A stretch of DNA of 56,553 bases from an uncultured Collinsella sp. (lineage in GTDB: Bacteria; Actinomycetota; Coriobacteriia; Coriobacteriales; Coriobacteriaceae). The notes beneath the pieces were generated by a model. It did not search any database. It was not told the DNA's origin and was given only the letters and a program-made list of their open reading frames with translations. Made by a program: the position numbers and the translations under genes. The DNA lies in contig CAAENX010000006.1 in assembly GCA_900757495.1 (NCBI GenBank), positions 1 through 56,553 of the forward strand, given 5' to 3'. Shown here in pieces: positions 25,714-33,662 of this stretch (within the stretch, counting starts at the first letter, position 1; the number at the start of each line of letters is the position of its first letter).

Positions 25714-26124
25714 ATGAAGCAAACGCAGGCAACCCGCCGTTTGGGCGAGCAGCTTCGCGAGAAGCTCGGTTATATCCTGCTCTTTGAGGTTTCCGATCCG
25801 CGTCTCGACCTGGTCACCCTGACCGCGGTCGAGGTCGCGGTGGACCGTTCGTTCGCGCGTGTGTATGTGTCGTGCGACGCGAGCCGCTACGACGAGGTCA
25901 TGGAGGCGCTCGCCAGCGCCAAGGGCCGCATCCGTAGCCTGCTGGCCCGCTCGCTCGATTGGCGCGTCACGCCCGAGCTCGATTTTCGCATCGATCGCTC
26001 GACCGATGAGGCCGAGCGCATCACGCGTGCGCTGGAAAACGTTCCCGCCACGCTTGCGATCGAAAAGGACGAGGACGGCTATCCAATTGCGGATGCCGCC
26101 CAGGAGGCAGCTTTAGATGAGTAA
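25714..26124 (+). CDS. rbfA: Ribosome-binding factor A
   Basis: 136 residues with the single KH-like fold. The N-terminus reads RRLGEQLREKLGYILLFEVSDPRL, with the family's DPRL. A strand reads FARVYVSCDA, and the C-terminal helix contains TPELDFRIDRSTDEAERI. It takes part in late 30S maturation. It follows infB closely and overlaps the next gene by eight bases. Confidence 0.93.
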   Translation: MKQTQATRRLGEQLREKLGYILLFEVSDPRLDLVTLTAVEVAVDRSFARVYVSCDASRYDEVMEALASAKGRIRSLLARSLDWRVTPELDFRIDRSTDEAERITRALENVPATLAIEKDEDGYPIADAAQEAALDE

Positions 26125-27160
26125 TTCCGCCGACCTTGCATCGTGCGAGTCTGCAGATATTCAGCGACGCATCCTTGAGCTCATCGAGGGTGCGTCCTCC
26201 ATTGCGATTTCGGGACATACGTCTCCCGATGGCGACGCCCTGGGCTCCGTGCTGGGTCTGGGCCTCTCGCTTATGAAGTTTTTTCCCAACAAGGACATTG
26301 CCCTGCTGCTGGCAGACGATGACCCGGTTCCGCGCATCTACCGCTTTATGGAGGGCGCCGACCGTCTGGTGCCGGCATCTGCGTATGCCGGCAATCCGGA
26401 CCTGTTCATCTCGGTGGACGTGCCGGTCGTCGAGCGTCTGAACAACTCCGCCGAGGTGCTCCGCCGCTCGTCGCATGTGGTGTGCTTCGATCACCACCCG
26501 GCGCGCGAGGAATTTGCCGAGCTGAGTCTGAGGTGCGTCGATGCCGCGGCCTGTGCCATGATCATCGACCGCTTTTTGGACAATTGCGGCATTGTGGCTC
26601 GCGATGGTGTCGCGACCTGCCTGTTGTGCGGCCTGGTGACCGATACCGGTCGTTTTCAGTATCAAAACGCCGATGCCGCTGCGTTTCACGCCGCCTCGCG
26701 CCTGGTCGCGCACGGTGCCGATCCGGCGCGCGTTGCGCTCGAGGTCTACCAGAGCATGCGCGTAGAGTTCTTGCATCTCAAGTCCATCGTTATGGGCCGC
26801 ATCAAGACAGTGGCGCACGGACGCGTGGCATATAGCTATGCGTATCAGAGCGACCTCGAGGCCTGCGGCGTCACTTCGGACGAGTGCGACGGCCTGGTCG
26901 ATGTGGTGCGTTCGGTGATGGGTGTGGAGGTCTGCCTGTTCCTGAAGGGCATTGAGGGCGATACCAAGGTGCGCGGCAACCTGCGCTCCAAGGGCGACCT
27001 CAATGTTTCCGAGATCGCTGCTGCTTTTGGCGGTGGCGGACATCCCGCGGCCGCTGGTTTCTCTAACAACGGAACGATTCTCGAGACGCTCACCGCGGCA
27101 CTCCCCATGCTGGCCGAGCTGGTAGGGGAGGATCCCGCTTCGGTGACCGTCGGGCTCTAA
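26117..27160 (+). CDS. nrnA: DHH/DHHA1 phosphoesterase, NrnA-like
   Basis: 347 residues. DHH domain motifs are GHTSPDGDALGSVLGL (metal binding), VDVP, FDHHPAREEF (the DHH motif as DHHP) and TDTGRFQY. The C-terminal DHHA1 domain ends with the substrate-binding GGGGHPAAAGF. These proteins degrade nanoRNA or pAp and, in many actinobacteria and firmicutes, c-di-AMP-derived pApA. The rbfA-nrnA-truB order is common. The exact substrate cannot be told from sequence. Confidence 0.88.
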   Translation: MSNSADLASCESADIQRRILELIEGASSIAISGHTSPDGDALGSVLGLGLSLMKFFPNKDIALLLADDDPVPRIYRFMEGADRLVPASAYAGNPDLFISVDVPVVERLNNSAEVLRRSSHVVCFDHHPAREEFAELSLRCVDAAACAMIIDRFLDNCGIVARDGVATCLLCGLVTDTGRFQYQNADAAAFHAASRLVAHGADPARVALEVYQSMRVEFLHLKSIVMGRIKTVAHGRVAYSYAYQSDLEACGVTSDECDGLVDVVRSVMGVEVCLFLKGIEGDTKVRGNLRSKGDLNVSEIAAAFGGGGHPAAAGFSNNGTILETLTAALPMLAELVGEDPASVTVGL

Positions 27161-27175
27161 CATTTTGGATGGTAC

Positions 27176-28108
27176 ATGGCTCGTCGTACGCCTTCTCAAT
27201 TGAATATGCTGCTCGCCGTCGATAAGCCGGTGGGCTGTACGTCCCACGACGTGGTATCGCAGTGCCGACGCGCCCTCCATGAGCGACGCGTCGGCCATGC
27301 CGGTACGCTCGACCCCATGGCCTCGGGTGTCATGGTGGTGGGCGTGGGCCAGGCGACCCGGCTGCTGGGCATGCTAACCCTCGATACCAAAAGTTATGTC
27401 GCCGACATTTCGTTTGGCGTCGAGACCAATACCGATGACGCGGAGGGCGAGGCCGTCCGCACGGTGCCCGTTGTCCCCGAGCTGCGCGATCTCGCTTACG
27501 CCCGTGAGCGGCTGGCCGCTATGCTTGGCCCGCAGATGCAGGTGCCGCCGGCGTTTTCGGCCATCTCGGTCAATGGCGTTCGCGCCTATAAGAGTGCTCG
27601 CGAGGGCAATGCGGTGGACCTACCTCCGCGCCCTGTCGAGGTCTATGCCGCCGACCTGATCGCCGTGTGCGGCGAAGGCGATACGTGCGTCTGGACCGTG
27701 GCGTTTTCGGTAAGCAAGGGCACCTACATTCGCGCGCTTGCTCGCGATCTGGGTCGCGCCTGCGATAGCGCTGCGCATATTTCCGCGCTGCGCCGCACGG
27801 CCTCCGGCGTGGTTTCCATTGGCGCCTGTCATGCGGTTGAGGAGCTTTCTCCCGAGTCCGCGGCTGGCTTTGCTCTGGATCCCATCGCCGCCCTTGGTGC
27901 CACGCGTGTCGATTTGCCGGGCAATCTTGCAGACGACCTGCTTTGTGGTCGCCGCATTCCCATTGAACGCGCGCTTGTGGACTTCGATACGGCGAAGGCG
28001 CCGTTCGCGCTCGTGCTTGATGGGGGGCTCAAGGCGCTGGCCCGCATCGAGGGTGGCCGCTTTGTGATGGAGCACGTCTTTCCGCAGGCGATCGGCGGTG
28101 TTCGATGA
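27176..28108 (+). CDS. truB: tRNA pseudouridine-55 synthase
   Basis: 310 residues. The catalytic loop GHAGTLDPMASG places the nucleophile at Asp46. The start LLAVDKPVGCTSHDVV is the typical TruB opening, and SKGTYIRALARDLG the second conserved motif. A short C-terminal domain follows. It isomerises U55 in the T-loop of tRNAs. The stop overlaps the ribF start. Confidence 0.94.
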   Translation: MARRTPSQLNMLLAVDKPVGCTSHDVVSQCRRALHERRVGHAGTLDPMASGVMVVGVGQATRLLGMLTLDTKSYVADISFGVETNTDDAEGEAVRTVPVVPELRDLAYARERLAAMLGPQMQVPPAFSAISVNGVRAYKSAREGNAVDLPPRPVEVYAADLIAVCGEGDTCVWTVAFSVSKGTYIRALARDLGRACDSAAHISALRRTASGVVSIGACHAVEELSPESAAGFALDPIAALGATRVDLPGNLADDLLCGRRIPIERALVDFDTAKAPFALVLDGGLKALARIEGGRFVMEHVFPQAIGGVR

Positions 28109-29112
28109 TGCTGGCGCCCCACGAGCTCGCGCGTGTCTTTTTCGCGGGTGAGTTGGATGAGGCCCGTATCGTTTCTGCCGATGTATTTGATGGGTGCGAG
28201 TTCTTGGGTGCCGCGTCGATCGCCATTGGCGTGTTTGATGGCGTGCATCGTGGACACCAAGAGCTGATCGACGCGGTTATTCGCGATGCGCATGGTCACG
28301 GCAGCAAAGCGGTCGTGGTCACCTTCGATCCTGATCCGGACGTCGTGGTGAGTCCTTCGCCCGCTCAAAAATTGATGACGACGGCCGACCGCCTGCACGC
28401 CCTGGCTCAAACCGGGGTCGATGCGGTGGTGGCCGTTCCCTTTACACCCGCCGTGGCGGCACTCGACCATGTCGGGTTCCTGGCGCTGTTGTCGCGCGTT
28501 GTCGACATTCGCTCCATTCGTGTAGGCAGCGACTTTAGGCTCGGCCGTGGCGGCGCTTCGGGCGTTGCCGAGATGCGCGCCTGGGGTGTTGAGCGTGGGG
28601 TTGACGTTTACGGTCACGACCTGCTCTGCGTTAACGGGCAGACCATCTGTGCCACGCGCATCCGCCATGAGCTGGCCCAGGGTCATGTGGAGCTGGCTGC
28701 CGAGCTTCTCGGCCGTCCCTATATGGTGCGCGGCGTTGTGGCGGCTGGCCGTCACGAGGGCTCCGACATGGGATTTCCCACGGCAAACATCCAGGTGCCC
28801 GACGGCATCCAAGTGCCTGCCGATGGCGTCTATGAGGGTCTGGTGCTGGTCGACGATACCGTATGGCCTGCTGCCGTTAACGTCGGTCTGCCGCCGACCT
28901 ATGCCGATGATGCCGCCTCGGCGCATCTCGAGGCCAACTTAATCGGCTATGCGGGCGACCTGTATGGCGCTTCCGTGTCGCTGGCGTTTACGCGCTGGCT
29001 GCGTCCGTCTCGCGTGTTCGATTCCCTGGATGAGCTTATCGCGACCGTCGAGGGTAATATCGACGATATACGTCATAACTTGGGTGAGCAGGGGGTGAGT
29101 ATCCGTGATTAG
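28105..29112 (+). CDS. ribF: Bifunctional riboflavin kinase / FAD synthetase
   Basis: 335 residues. The nucleotidyltransferase half has AIGVFDGVHRGHQELI and VVTFDPDP. The flavokinase half (about 200-310) has GRPYMVRGVVAAGRHEGSDMGFPTAN, shown here as the hallmark GFPTAN. It converts riboflavin to FMN and then FAD. It overlaps truB by four bases and dnaG by eight. Confidence 0.93.
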   Translation: MMLAPHELARVFFAGELDEARIVSADVFDGCEFLGAASIAIGVFDGVHRGHQELIDAVIRDAHGHGSKAVVVTFDPDPDVVVSPSPAQKLMTTADRLHALAQTGVDAVVAVPFTPAVAALDHVGFLALLSRVVDIRSIRVGSDFRLGRGGASGVAEMRAWGVERGVDVYGHDLLCVNGQTICATRIRHELAQGHVELAAELLGRPYMVRGVVAAGRHEGSDMGFPTANIQVPDGIQVPADGVYEGLVLVDDTVWPAAVNVGLPPTYADDAASAHLEANLIGYAGDLYGASVSLAFTRWLRPSRVFDSLDELIATVEGNIDDIRHNLGEQGVSIRD

Positions 29113-31234
29113 CGATGAGGAAAAAGATCAGGTACGCGCGGCGTCGGACCTGGTTGCCATCGTGCAGGAAACGGTTGAGCTCAAGCCCCGTGGCCATGAG
29201 TTTTGGGGCTGCTGCCCGTTTCATGGCGAAAAGACCCCATCGTTTCACATTATCCCTGCTACGCAGGTGTGGCACTGCTTTGGCTGCGGCGAGGGCGGCG
29301 ACGTCTTTACCTATATCATGAAGCGCGAGAACCTGAGTTTTCCCGAGTCGATCCGCTATTTGGCTGATCGTGCGGGCATTGAACTGCACGATACCGGTGC
29401 GCAGCGCGATCGTGGCACCAAGCGCGCCCGCATCTATGACCTGTGCGCCGAGACCGCCCAGTTCTACCACACCATGCTCATGCGCGGTAAGGACAGCCAT
29501 CCGCGCGAGTATTTCGCCAGCCGCGGTATGGGCGGCGATGTCTGCCGCCGCTACTGCCTGGGCTTTGCGCCGGGTCGCAACGCGCTGGTGTCGCATCTTT
29601 CGCAGGCGGGCTTTACCCCGCAGGAGATGATCGACGCCAACGTGGCCGTGAGCCGTGGGCGCGGACAGCTTGCCGACCGGTTTTACGACCGCGTGATGTT
29701 TCCCATCTTTGATGAGCAGGGTCACAATATCGCCTTTGGCGGGCGCATCATGGGCGACGGTCAGCCTAAGTACCTCAATACCGCCGAGACGAGTGTGTTC
29801 CATAAAAAGCGAAACCTCTACGGCTTTAACTGGGCCAAGGAGTTTATCGTCGCGCAGGATACCGCTATCGTGGTGGAGGGCTATACCGACTGCATCGCCT
29901 GCTGGGAGGCAGGGATCAAAAACGTCGTTGCCACGCTGGGCACGGCGCTCACGGAGCATCACGTTAAGACACTCACCCGCTTTGCCAAACGCATTGTATA
30001 TATGTTCGATGGCGATGCTGCCGGTCAAAAGGCCGCCCGTCGCGCGATTCAGTTTATCGAGCAGGATTCGATGGACCTGCGCTGCGTGGTGCTGCCCGAC
30101 GGCAATGACCCCATGGAGTTCATCACGGCGCATGGCGGCCAGGAGCTTCAGGCGCGCATTGACGCGGCCGAGCCTCTCATGGACTTTGTCTACCGTTCGC
30201 TGCAGGAGTCGAGCGACATTACCACACCGGGCGGTCGAGCCAAGGCGCTCGAGGACGCGCTGACGCTCATCTATCCGCTACGCGACAGCTATATGATCGA
30301 CACGTACTTTATCCAGATTGCCGACCTGCTGGGTTTGGATTTGGAGACCGTGCGCGCGAGTTCGGGCCGTGTGTTTCGCGATGTCGCCAAGCGCGAAGAT
30401 GCCGAGCGTCGGCGTGAGCAGAGCTACGAGCGTCAATGCGCGCAAGCTGAGCGCGCGGGCGGTTCGCAGGGACGAAGCTCGGGCGGCAGTGCGGCTGGTG
30501 CGCGCGGTGCCGGTCGCGGTGCCTGGGCCGCGGGTGCAACGTCGCCGGTGTCCGCACCGGTCGAGGAGGACCCGTATGACTACGTGCCGCTTGATGCCTA
30601 TGGGGCCGCGCCGGTGGAGGTCGACGAGGATCTGCCGCCAATCGATGTGCCAGCGGGGATGGAAAGCGCTGCGCCCGCTGCCGTTAGTTCAAGCGCGGCG
30701 GCAGCTCCGCCGATGCCGATTGTTTTGACCGATCTGGAGCGGAAATCCCTGGCGGGGGAGCGCGAGCTGCTGACGATGCTCACGAGCTACCCCGATCTGT
30801 TCCGCACGTATGCCGATCGCATTTGTTCTATCGAGTGGGTCGACCCGCGTCACGAGTCCATTGCGTGGGCCGTGCTGGCAACGCCGCCGGGAACCGATCC
30901 TGCGGCCTGCATGGATGCGGCGCGCGCGGTGTGTCCCGAGGCGGCGTTGCTTGTCAGCGCCGGGCGCATTTCGGCGACGAGCAAGCACCCGACCGAGACG
31001 AACATCGTCTTTATGCTCGATACCCTCGAGCTCTACACCATCAAACGTCGCATGCGAGCCGCGCAGGCCAAGTTGCGTCAGGACCGTTCACTCGACGATG
31101 AGGCCCGTCGCGTGCTGACTATGCAGGCGGTGCAAGATTCACAGCGCCAGCGCGAGCTCCAAAAGTCGATTGGTGGCGTGGCCGACCCGTTCCGTTTGAT
31201 CGGTTTGGAGACCGCAGGTGCCGATCAGGCCTAG
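29105..31234 (+). CDS. dnaG: DNA primase
   Basis: 709 residues from GTG at 29105. The CHC2 zinc finger reads CPFHGEKTPSFHI ... HCFGCGEGGDVF. The TOPRIM core has VVEGYTD and MFDGDAAGQ. After it comes an Ala/Gly/Pro-rich linker (about 440-545). The C-terminal helicase-binding domain closes the protein. It makes RNA primers for replication. The stop of ribF lies inside its first codons. In Actinobacteria a dnaG-rpoD neighbourhood is standard, as here. Confidence 0.95.
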   Translation: MISDEEKDQVRAASDLVAIVQETVELKPRGHEFWGCCPFHGEKTPSFHIIPATQVWHCFGCGEGGDVFTYIMKRENLSFPESIRYLADRAGIELHDTGAQRDRGTKRARIYDLCAETAQFYHTMLMRGKDSHPREYFASRGMGGDVCRRYCLGFAPGRNALVSHLSQAGFTPQEMIDANVAVSRGRGQLADRFYDRVMFPIFDEQGHNIAFGGRIMGDGQPKYLNTAETSVFHKKRNLYGFNWAKEFIVAQDTAIVVEGYTDCIACWEAGIKNVVATLGTALTEHHVKTLTRFAKRIVYMFDGDAAGQKAARRAIQFIEQDSMDLRCVVLPDGNDPMEFITAHGGQELQARIDAAEPLMDFVYRSLQESSDITTPGGRAKALEDALTLIYPLRDSYMIDTYFIQIADLLGLDLETVRASSGRVFRDVAKREDAERRREQSYERQCAQAERAGGSQGRSSGGSAAGARGAGRGAWAAGATSPVSAPVEEDPYDYVPLDAYGAAPVEVDEDLPPIDVPAGMESAAPAAVSSSAAAAPPMPIVLTDLERKSLAGERELLTMLTSYPDLFRTYADRICSIEWVDPRHESIAWAVLATPPGTDPAACMDAARAVCPEAALLVSAGRISATSKHPTETNIVFMLDTLELYTIKRRMRAAQAKLRQDRSLDDEARRVLTMQAVQDSQRQRELQKSIGGVADPFRLIGLETAGADQA

Positions 31235-31344
31235 ATGTTGTGGTCAACCAGCGTATTCTCGCCTATATCCTGTCTTTATTTTGGGTATAGACGTCTTTGT
31301 GTGTGCTAAAGTATTGAGTCCTGTGGACTACGAAGGGAGAATCT

Positions 31345-32685
31345 GTGCCAAAAAAGACTGAGAGCACGGGTACTGGGCTGGAATCCTACGTTGCAAAGCT
31401 CATGGGCAACGGCTCAAACAGGACTTCGGTAACCGAGGACGAGATTCAGGTCGCCCTGAAGGATATCGATGTCTCTGATGAGCAGCTCAACGCGGTGTAT
31501 TCCGCGCTGCGCAACAGCGGCATCCAGATTATCTCCGCGAGCGGAAACGACGACGCCCCGATGGACGTCGACGATGACGATAACGATACCGACGATTTCG
31601 ACGATGACGAGCACGATTCCGGCTCGCTCGACGATCACGAGCTTAAGATGGCCCGCCAGGCCGATGCCGAGATGGGCTCTTCCAAGAGCAAGAAGAAGCG
31701 CACCGTGCGCACGTCTCGTTCGCGTTCGCGCGTGCGCGGCATCGATGCCTCCACGGTGATGCTGACCGGCGACCCGGTTCGTATGTACCTCAAGGAGATC
31801 GGTAAGGTCGACCTGCTGACCGCATCTGAAGAGGTCGATTTGGCCATGAAGATCGAGGCCGGTCTCGAGGCTACCGAGAAGCTCGAGGCTGCCGATGCAG
31901 GCGAGATCGAGCTCACCCGCGCCAAGATGCGTCGTCTTACGCGTATCGAGAACGTTGGTCTTGAGGCCAAGCAGGCGCTCATCAGCGCAAACCTGCGTCT
32001 GGTCGTCTCCATCGCCAAGCGCTATGTCGGCCGTGGCATGCTGTTCCTGGATCTGATCCAGGAGGGCAACCTCGGTCTGATCCGCGCCGTCGAGAAGTTC
32101 GACTACCAGAAGGGCTTCAAGTTCTCCACGTACGCCACGTGGTGGATCCGTCAGGCCATTACGCGCGCTATTGCCGACCAGGCCCGCACCATCCGTATTC
32201 CCGTGCACATGGTCGAGACCATCAACAAGCTCGTCCGCGTGCAGCGCCAGCTCCTCCAGGACCTGGGTCGTGACCCGACCCCCGAGGAGATCGGTGCCGA
32301 GATGGATATGAGCGCCGACCGCGTCCGCGAGATCCAGAAGATTTCGCAGGAGCCCGTGTCGCTCGAGACCCCGATCGGCGAGGAAGAGGATTCCCAGCTG
32401 GGCGACTTCATCGAGGACTCCCAGGCCATCGTTCCGCCCGATGCCGCCAGTTTCTCCATGCTGCAGGAGCAGCTCACCCAGGTGCTCGACTCGCTTGCCG
32501 ATCGCGAGCGCAAGGTTATCGAGCTGCGCTTTGGTCTCGTTGACGGACATCCCCGCACGCTCGAGGAAGTCGGCCGCGAGTTTGGCGTCACGCGCGAGCG
32601 TATCCGCCAGATCGAGTCCAAGACCCTGGCCAAGCTCCGCCACCCGAGCCGTTCCAGCAAGCTCAAGGACTACATCGAAAGCTAG
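31345..32685 (+). CDS. rpoD: Primary RNA polymerase sigma factor (sigma-70)
   Basis: 446 residues from GTG at 31345. The N-terminal 110 residues are acidic and then Lys/Arg/Ser-rich, like other actinobacterial primary sigmas. Regions 1.2 (DPVRMYLKEIGKVDLLTASEE), 2 (LVVSIAKRYVGRGMLFLDLIQEG, with the -10 recognising FSTYATWWIRQAITRAIADQ), 3 and 4 (DGHPRTLEEVGREFGVTRERIRQIE) are all intact; the long segments are named here by their key residues. A TGCTAAAGT (near 31304-31312) could be an extended -10 of its promoter. It is followed by a terminator. Confidence 0.95.
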   Translation: MPKKTESTGTGLESYVAKLMGNGSNRTSVTEDEIQVALKDIDVSDEQLNAVYSALRNSGIQIISASGNDDAPMDVDDDDNDTDDFDDDEHDSGSLDDHELKMARQADAEMGSSKSKKKRTVRTSRSRSRVRGIDASTVMLTGDPVRMYLKEIGKVDLLTASEEVDLAMKIEAGLEATEKLEAADAGEIELTRAKMRRLTRIENVGLEAKQALISANLRLVVSIAKRYVGRGMLFLDLIQEGNLGLIRAVEKFDYQKGFKFSTYATWWIRQAITRAIADQARTIRIPVHMVETINKLVRVQRQLLQDLGRDPTPEEIGAEMDMSADRVREIQKISQEPVSLETPIGEEEDSQLGDFIEDSQAIVPPDAASFSMLQEQLTQVLDSLADRERKVIELRFGLVDGHPRTLEEVGREFGVTRERIRQIESKTLAKLRHPSRSSKLKDYIES

Positions 32686-32694
32686 TCAAGCAAG

Positions 32695-32729
32695 AAGCGC
32701 CCTCAAGCACATCTGCCTGGGGGCGCTTT
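32695..32729 (+). terminator. rpoD terminator
   Basis: AAGCGCCC (32695-32702) pairs with 32721-32728 across an 18-nt loop, and the right arm ends in TTT. It begins ten bases after the rpoD stop. Confidence 0.65.
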
Positions 32730-32735
32730 CATGTA

Positions 32736-32814
32736 GTCGTTGGGGACGTTCTTAAACGACTAGTCATTGGGGACGTTCTTGAATGACTAGTCGTTTAAGA
32801 ACGTCCCCAATGAC
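32736..32814. repeat. REP-like cluster: three copies of a 28-bp GGGGACGTTCTT unit
   Basis: Two copies lie head to tail (32736-32763 and 32763-32790) and a third is inverted (32787-32814). The unit is GTC-N-TTGGGGACGTTCTT-N-AA followed by GACTAG, and the copies differ at only two or three positions. The outer copies can form a hairpin of nearly 30 bp. A shortened relic of the same unit is at 53074-53094. It sits between rpoD and the tRNA promoter. Confidence 0.8.
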
Positions 32815-32842
32815 TGGGTCGGAAAATTTCTTAAAAAAGTTC

Positions 32843-32870
32843 TTGCCCTTCGCCCAATCGTCCGTATAAT
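32843..32870 (+). promoter_or_regulatory. Promoter of the tRNA-Asn genes
   Basis: TTGCCC (32843-32848), 16 bp, and a perfect TATAAT (32865-32870). The first tRNA begins 30 bases further on. Confidence 0.7.
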
Positions 32871-32900
32871 AAACTTCGTTGCTTGAGAGCACGCACCTAT

Positions 32901-32975
32901 TCCTCGGTAGCTCAATGGTAGAGCACGCGGCTGTTAACCGCGCTGTTGTAGGTTCGAGTCCTACCCGGGGAGCCA
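32901..32975 (+). tRNA. tRNA-Asn (GTT), copy 1
   Basis: 75 bases with encoded CCA. The acceptor stem TCCTCGG pairs with CCGGGGA (one G-T pair). The D-arm has GGTAG, the anticodon loop is CTGTTAA giving GUU, and the T-arm has GGTTCGAGTCC. A short hairpin with a T-run follows before the second copy. Confidence 0.95.
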
Positions 32976-33009
32976 GAATTTTTCAGCCCTCTTCGTTGGG
33001 CTTTTAAAT

Positions 33010-33084
33010 TCCTCGGTAGCTCAATGGTAGAGCACGCGGCTGTTAACCGCGCTGTTGTAGGTTCGAGTCCTACCCGGGGAGCCA
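33010..33084 (+). tRNA. tRNA-Asn (GTT), copy 2
   Basis: Base-for-base identical to the copy at 32901-32975 and separated from it by 34 bases. It carries encoded CCA and is followed six bases later by a strong terminator hairpin. Confidence 0.95.
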
Positions 33085-33090
33085 GGTTTT

Positions 33091-33120
33091 AAAACCCGTC
33101 GCTTATGCGGCGGGTTTTTT
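33091..33120 (+). terminator. Terminator of the tRNA-Asn pair
   Basis: AAAACCCGTCGC (33091-33102) pairs with 33107-33118 through one G-T pair and is followed by a run of T (33115-33120). The loop is TTAT. Confidence 0.85.
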
Positions 33121-33278
33121 CATGCCGCGATCGCCTGTGGCGAACGTTGCCGTATCAACATTTCGTGTCGAGGATGTAATCGCGAACCCCGCCGCCTTAA
33201 CATGGCGCGGTCGTTGTAAACTATTGGAATGATTGCTCCCACGACATGGTGCCGCGAGCACCAGAAAAGGAGATTCTT

Positions 33279-33635
33279 GTGTCTGAGACCATTAACGGCA
33301 GCCTGAGCGTCTCGAACGACGTTATTGCCGATATTGCCGGTTATGCCGCGATGACGTGCTACGGCGTCGTCGGTATGGCTGAACAGCTGCAGGGCGCCGA
33401 GAGCGTGCGCCTGCTTGCCGGCCAGCGCCTCCGCAAGGGCGTGCTTGTTTCCGCCGACGAGAACGGCCTCACGGTCGACCTTCACGTCGTGCTCGAGAAC
33501 GGCGTCAACATGAAGTCCGTCTGCCACAATCTTTCGAGCTCCGTCGCCTTCACCCTGCAGGAGATCGCCCAGATCGATCCCGCCAGCCTTAAGATCGGCA
33601 TTCACATCGACGCGCTCAAGAGCCGTCTGAACTAG
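33279..33635 (+). CDS. Asp23/Gls24 (YloU-like) family protein
   Basis: 118 residues from GTG at 33279, chosen for the AAGGAG at 33267-33272. The fold is recognised by GSLSVSNDVIADIAGYAAMTCYGVVGM and the later VNMKSVCHNLSSSVAFTLQEIA; the key residues are the YGVVGM loop and the VxLxV strand. The gene is just before the fakA-like gene, the same pairing as yloU-yloV in Firmicutes. Asp23-like proteins are linked to envelope stress. The exact role here is unknown. Confidence 0.88.
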   Translation: MSETINGSLSVSNDVIADIAGYAAMTCYGVVGMAEQLQGAESVRLLAGQRLRKGVLVSADENGLTVDLHVVLENGVNMKSVCHNLSSSVAFTLQEIAQIDPASLKIGIHIDALKSRLN

Positions 33636-33662
33636 CATCCGAATACGGAGATTTCACCACTC

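Noticed and set aside
32736..32814. CRISPR array
   Set aside because: Only three units, adjacent without spacers and partly inverted, and no cas genes. A REP-type repeat fits better.
32901..33084. Integration site at the tRNA-Asn pair
   Set aside because: Both tRNAs are complete and there is no integrase or partial tRNA 3' copy near them. The 34-base spacer is a small hairpin only.
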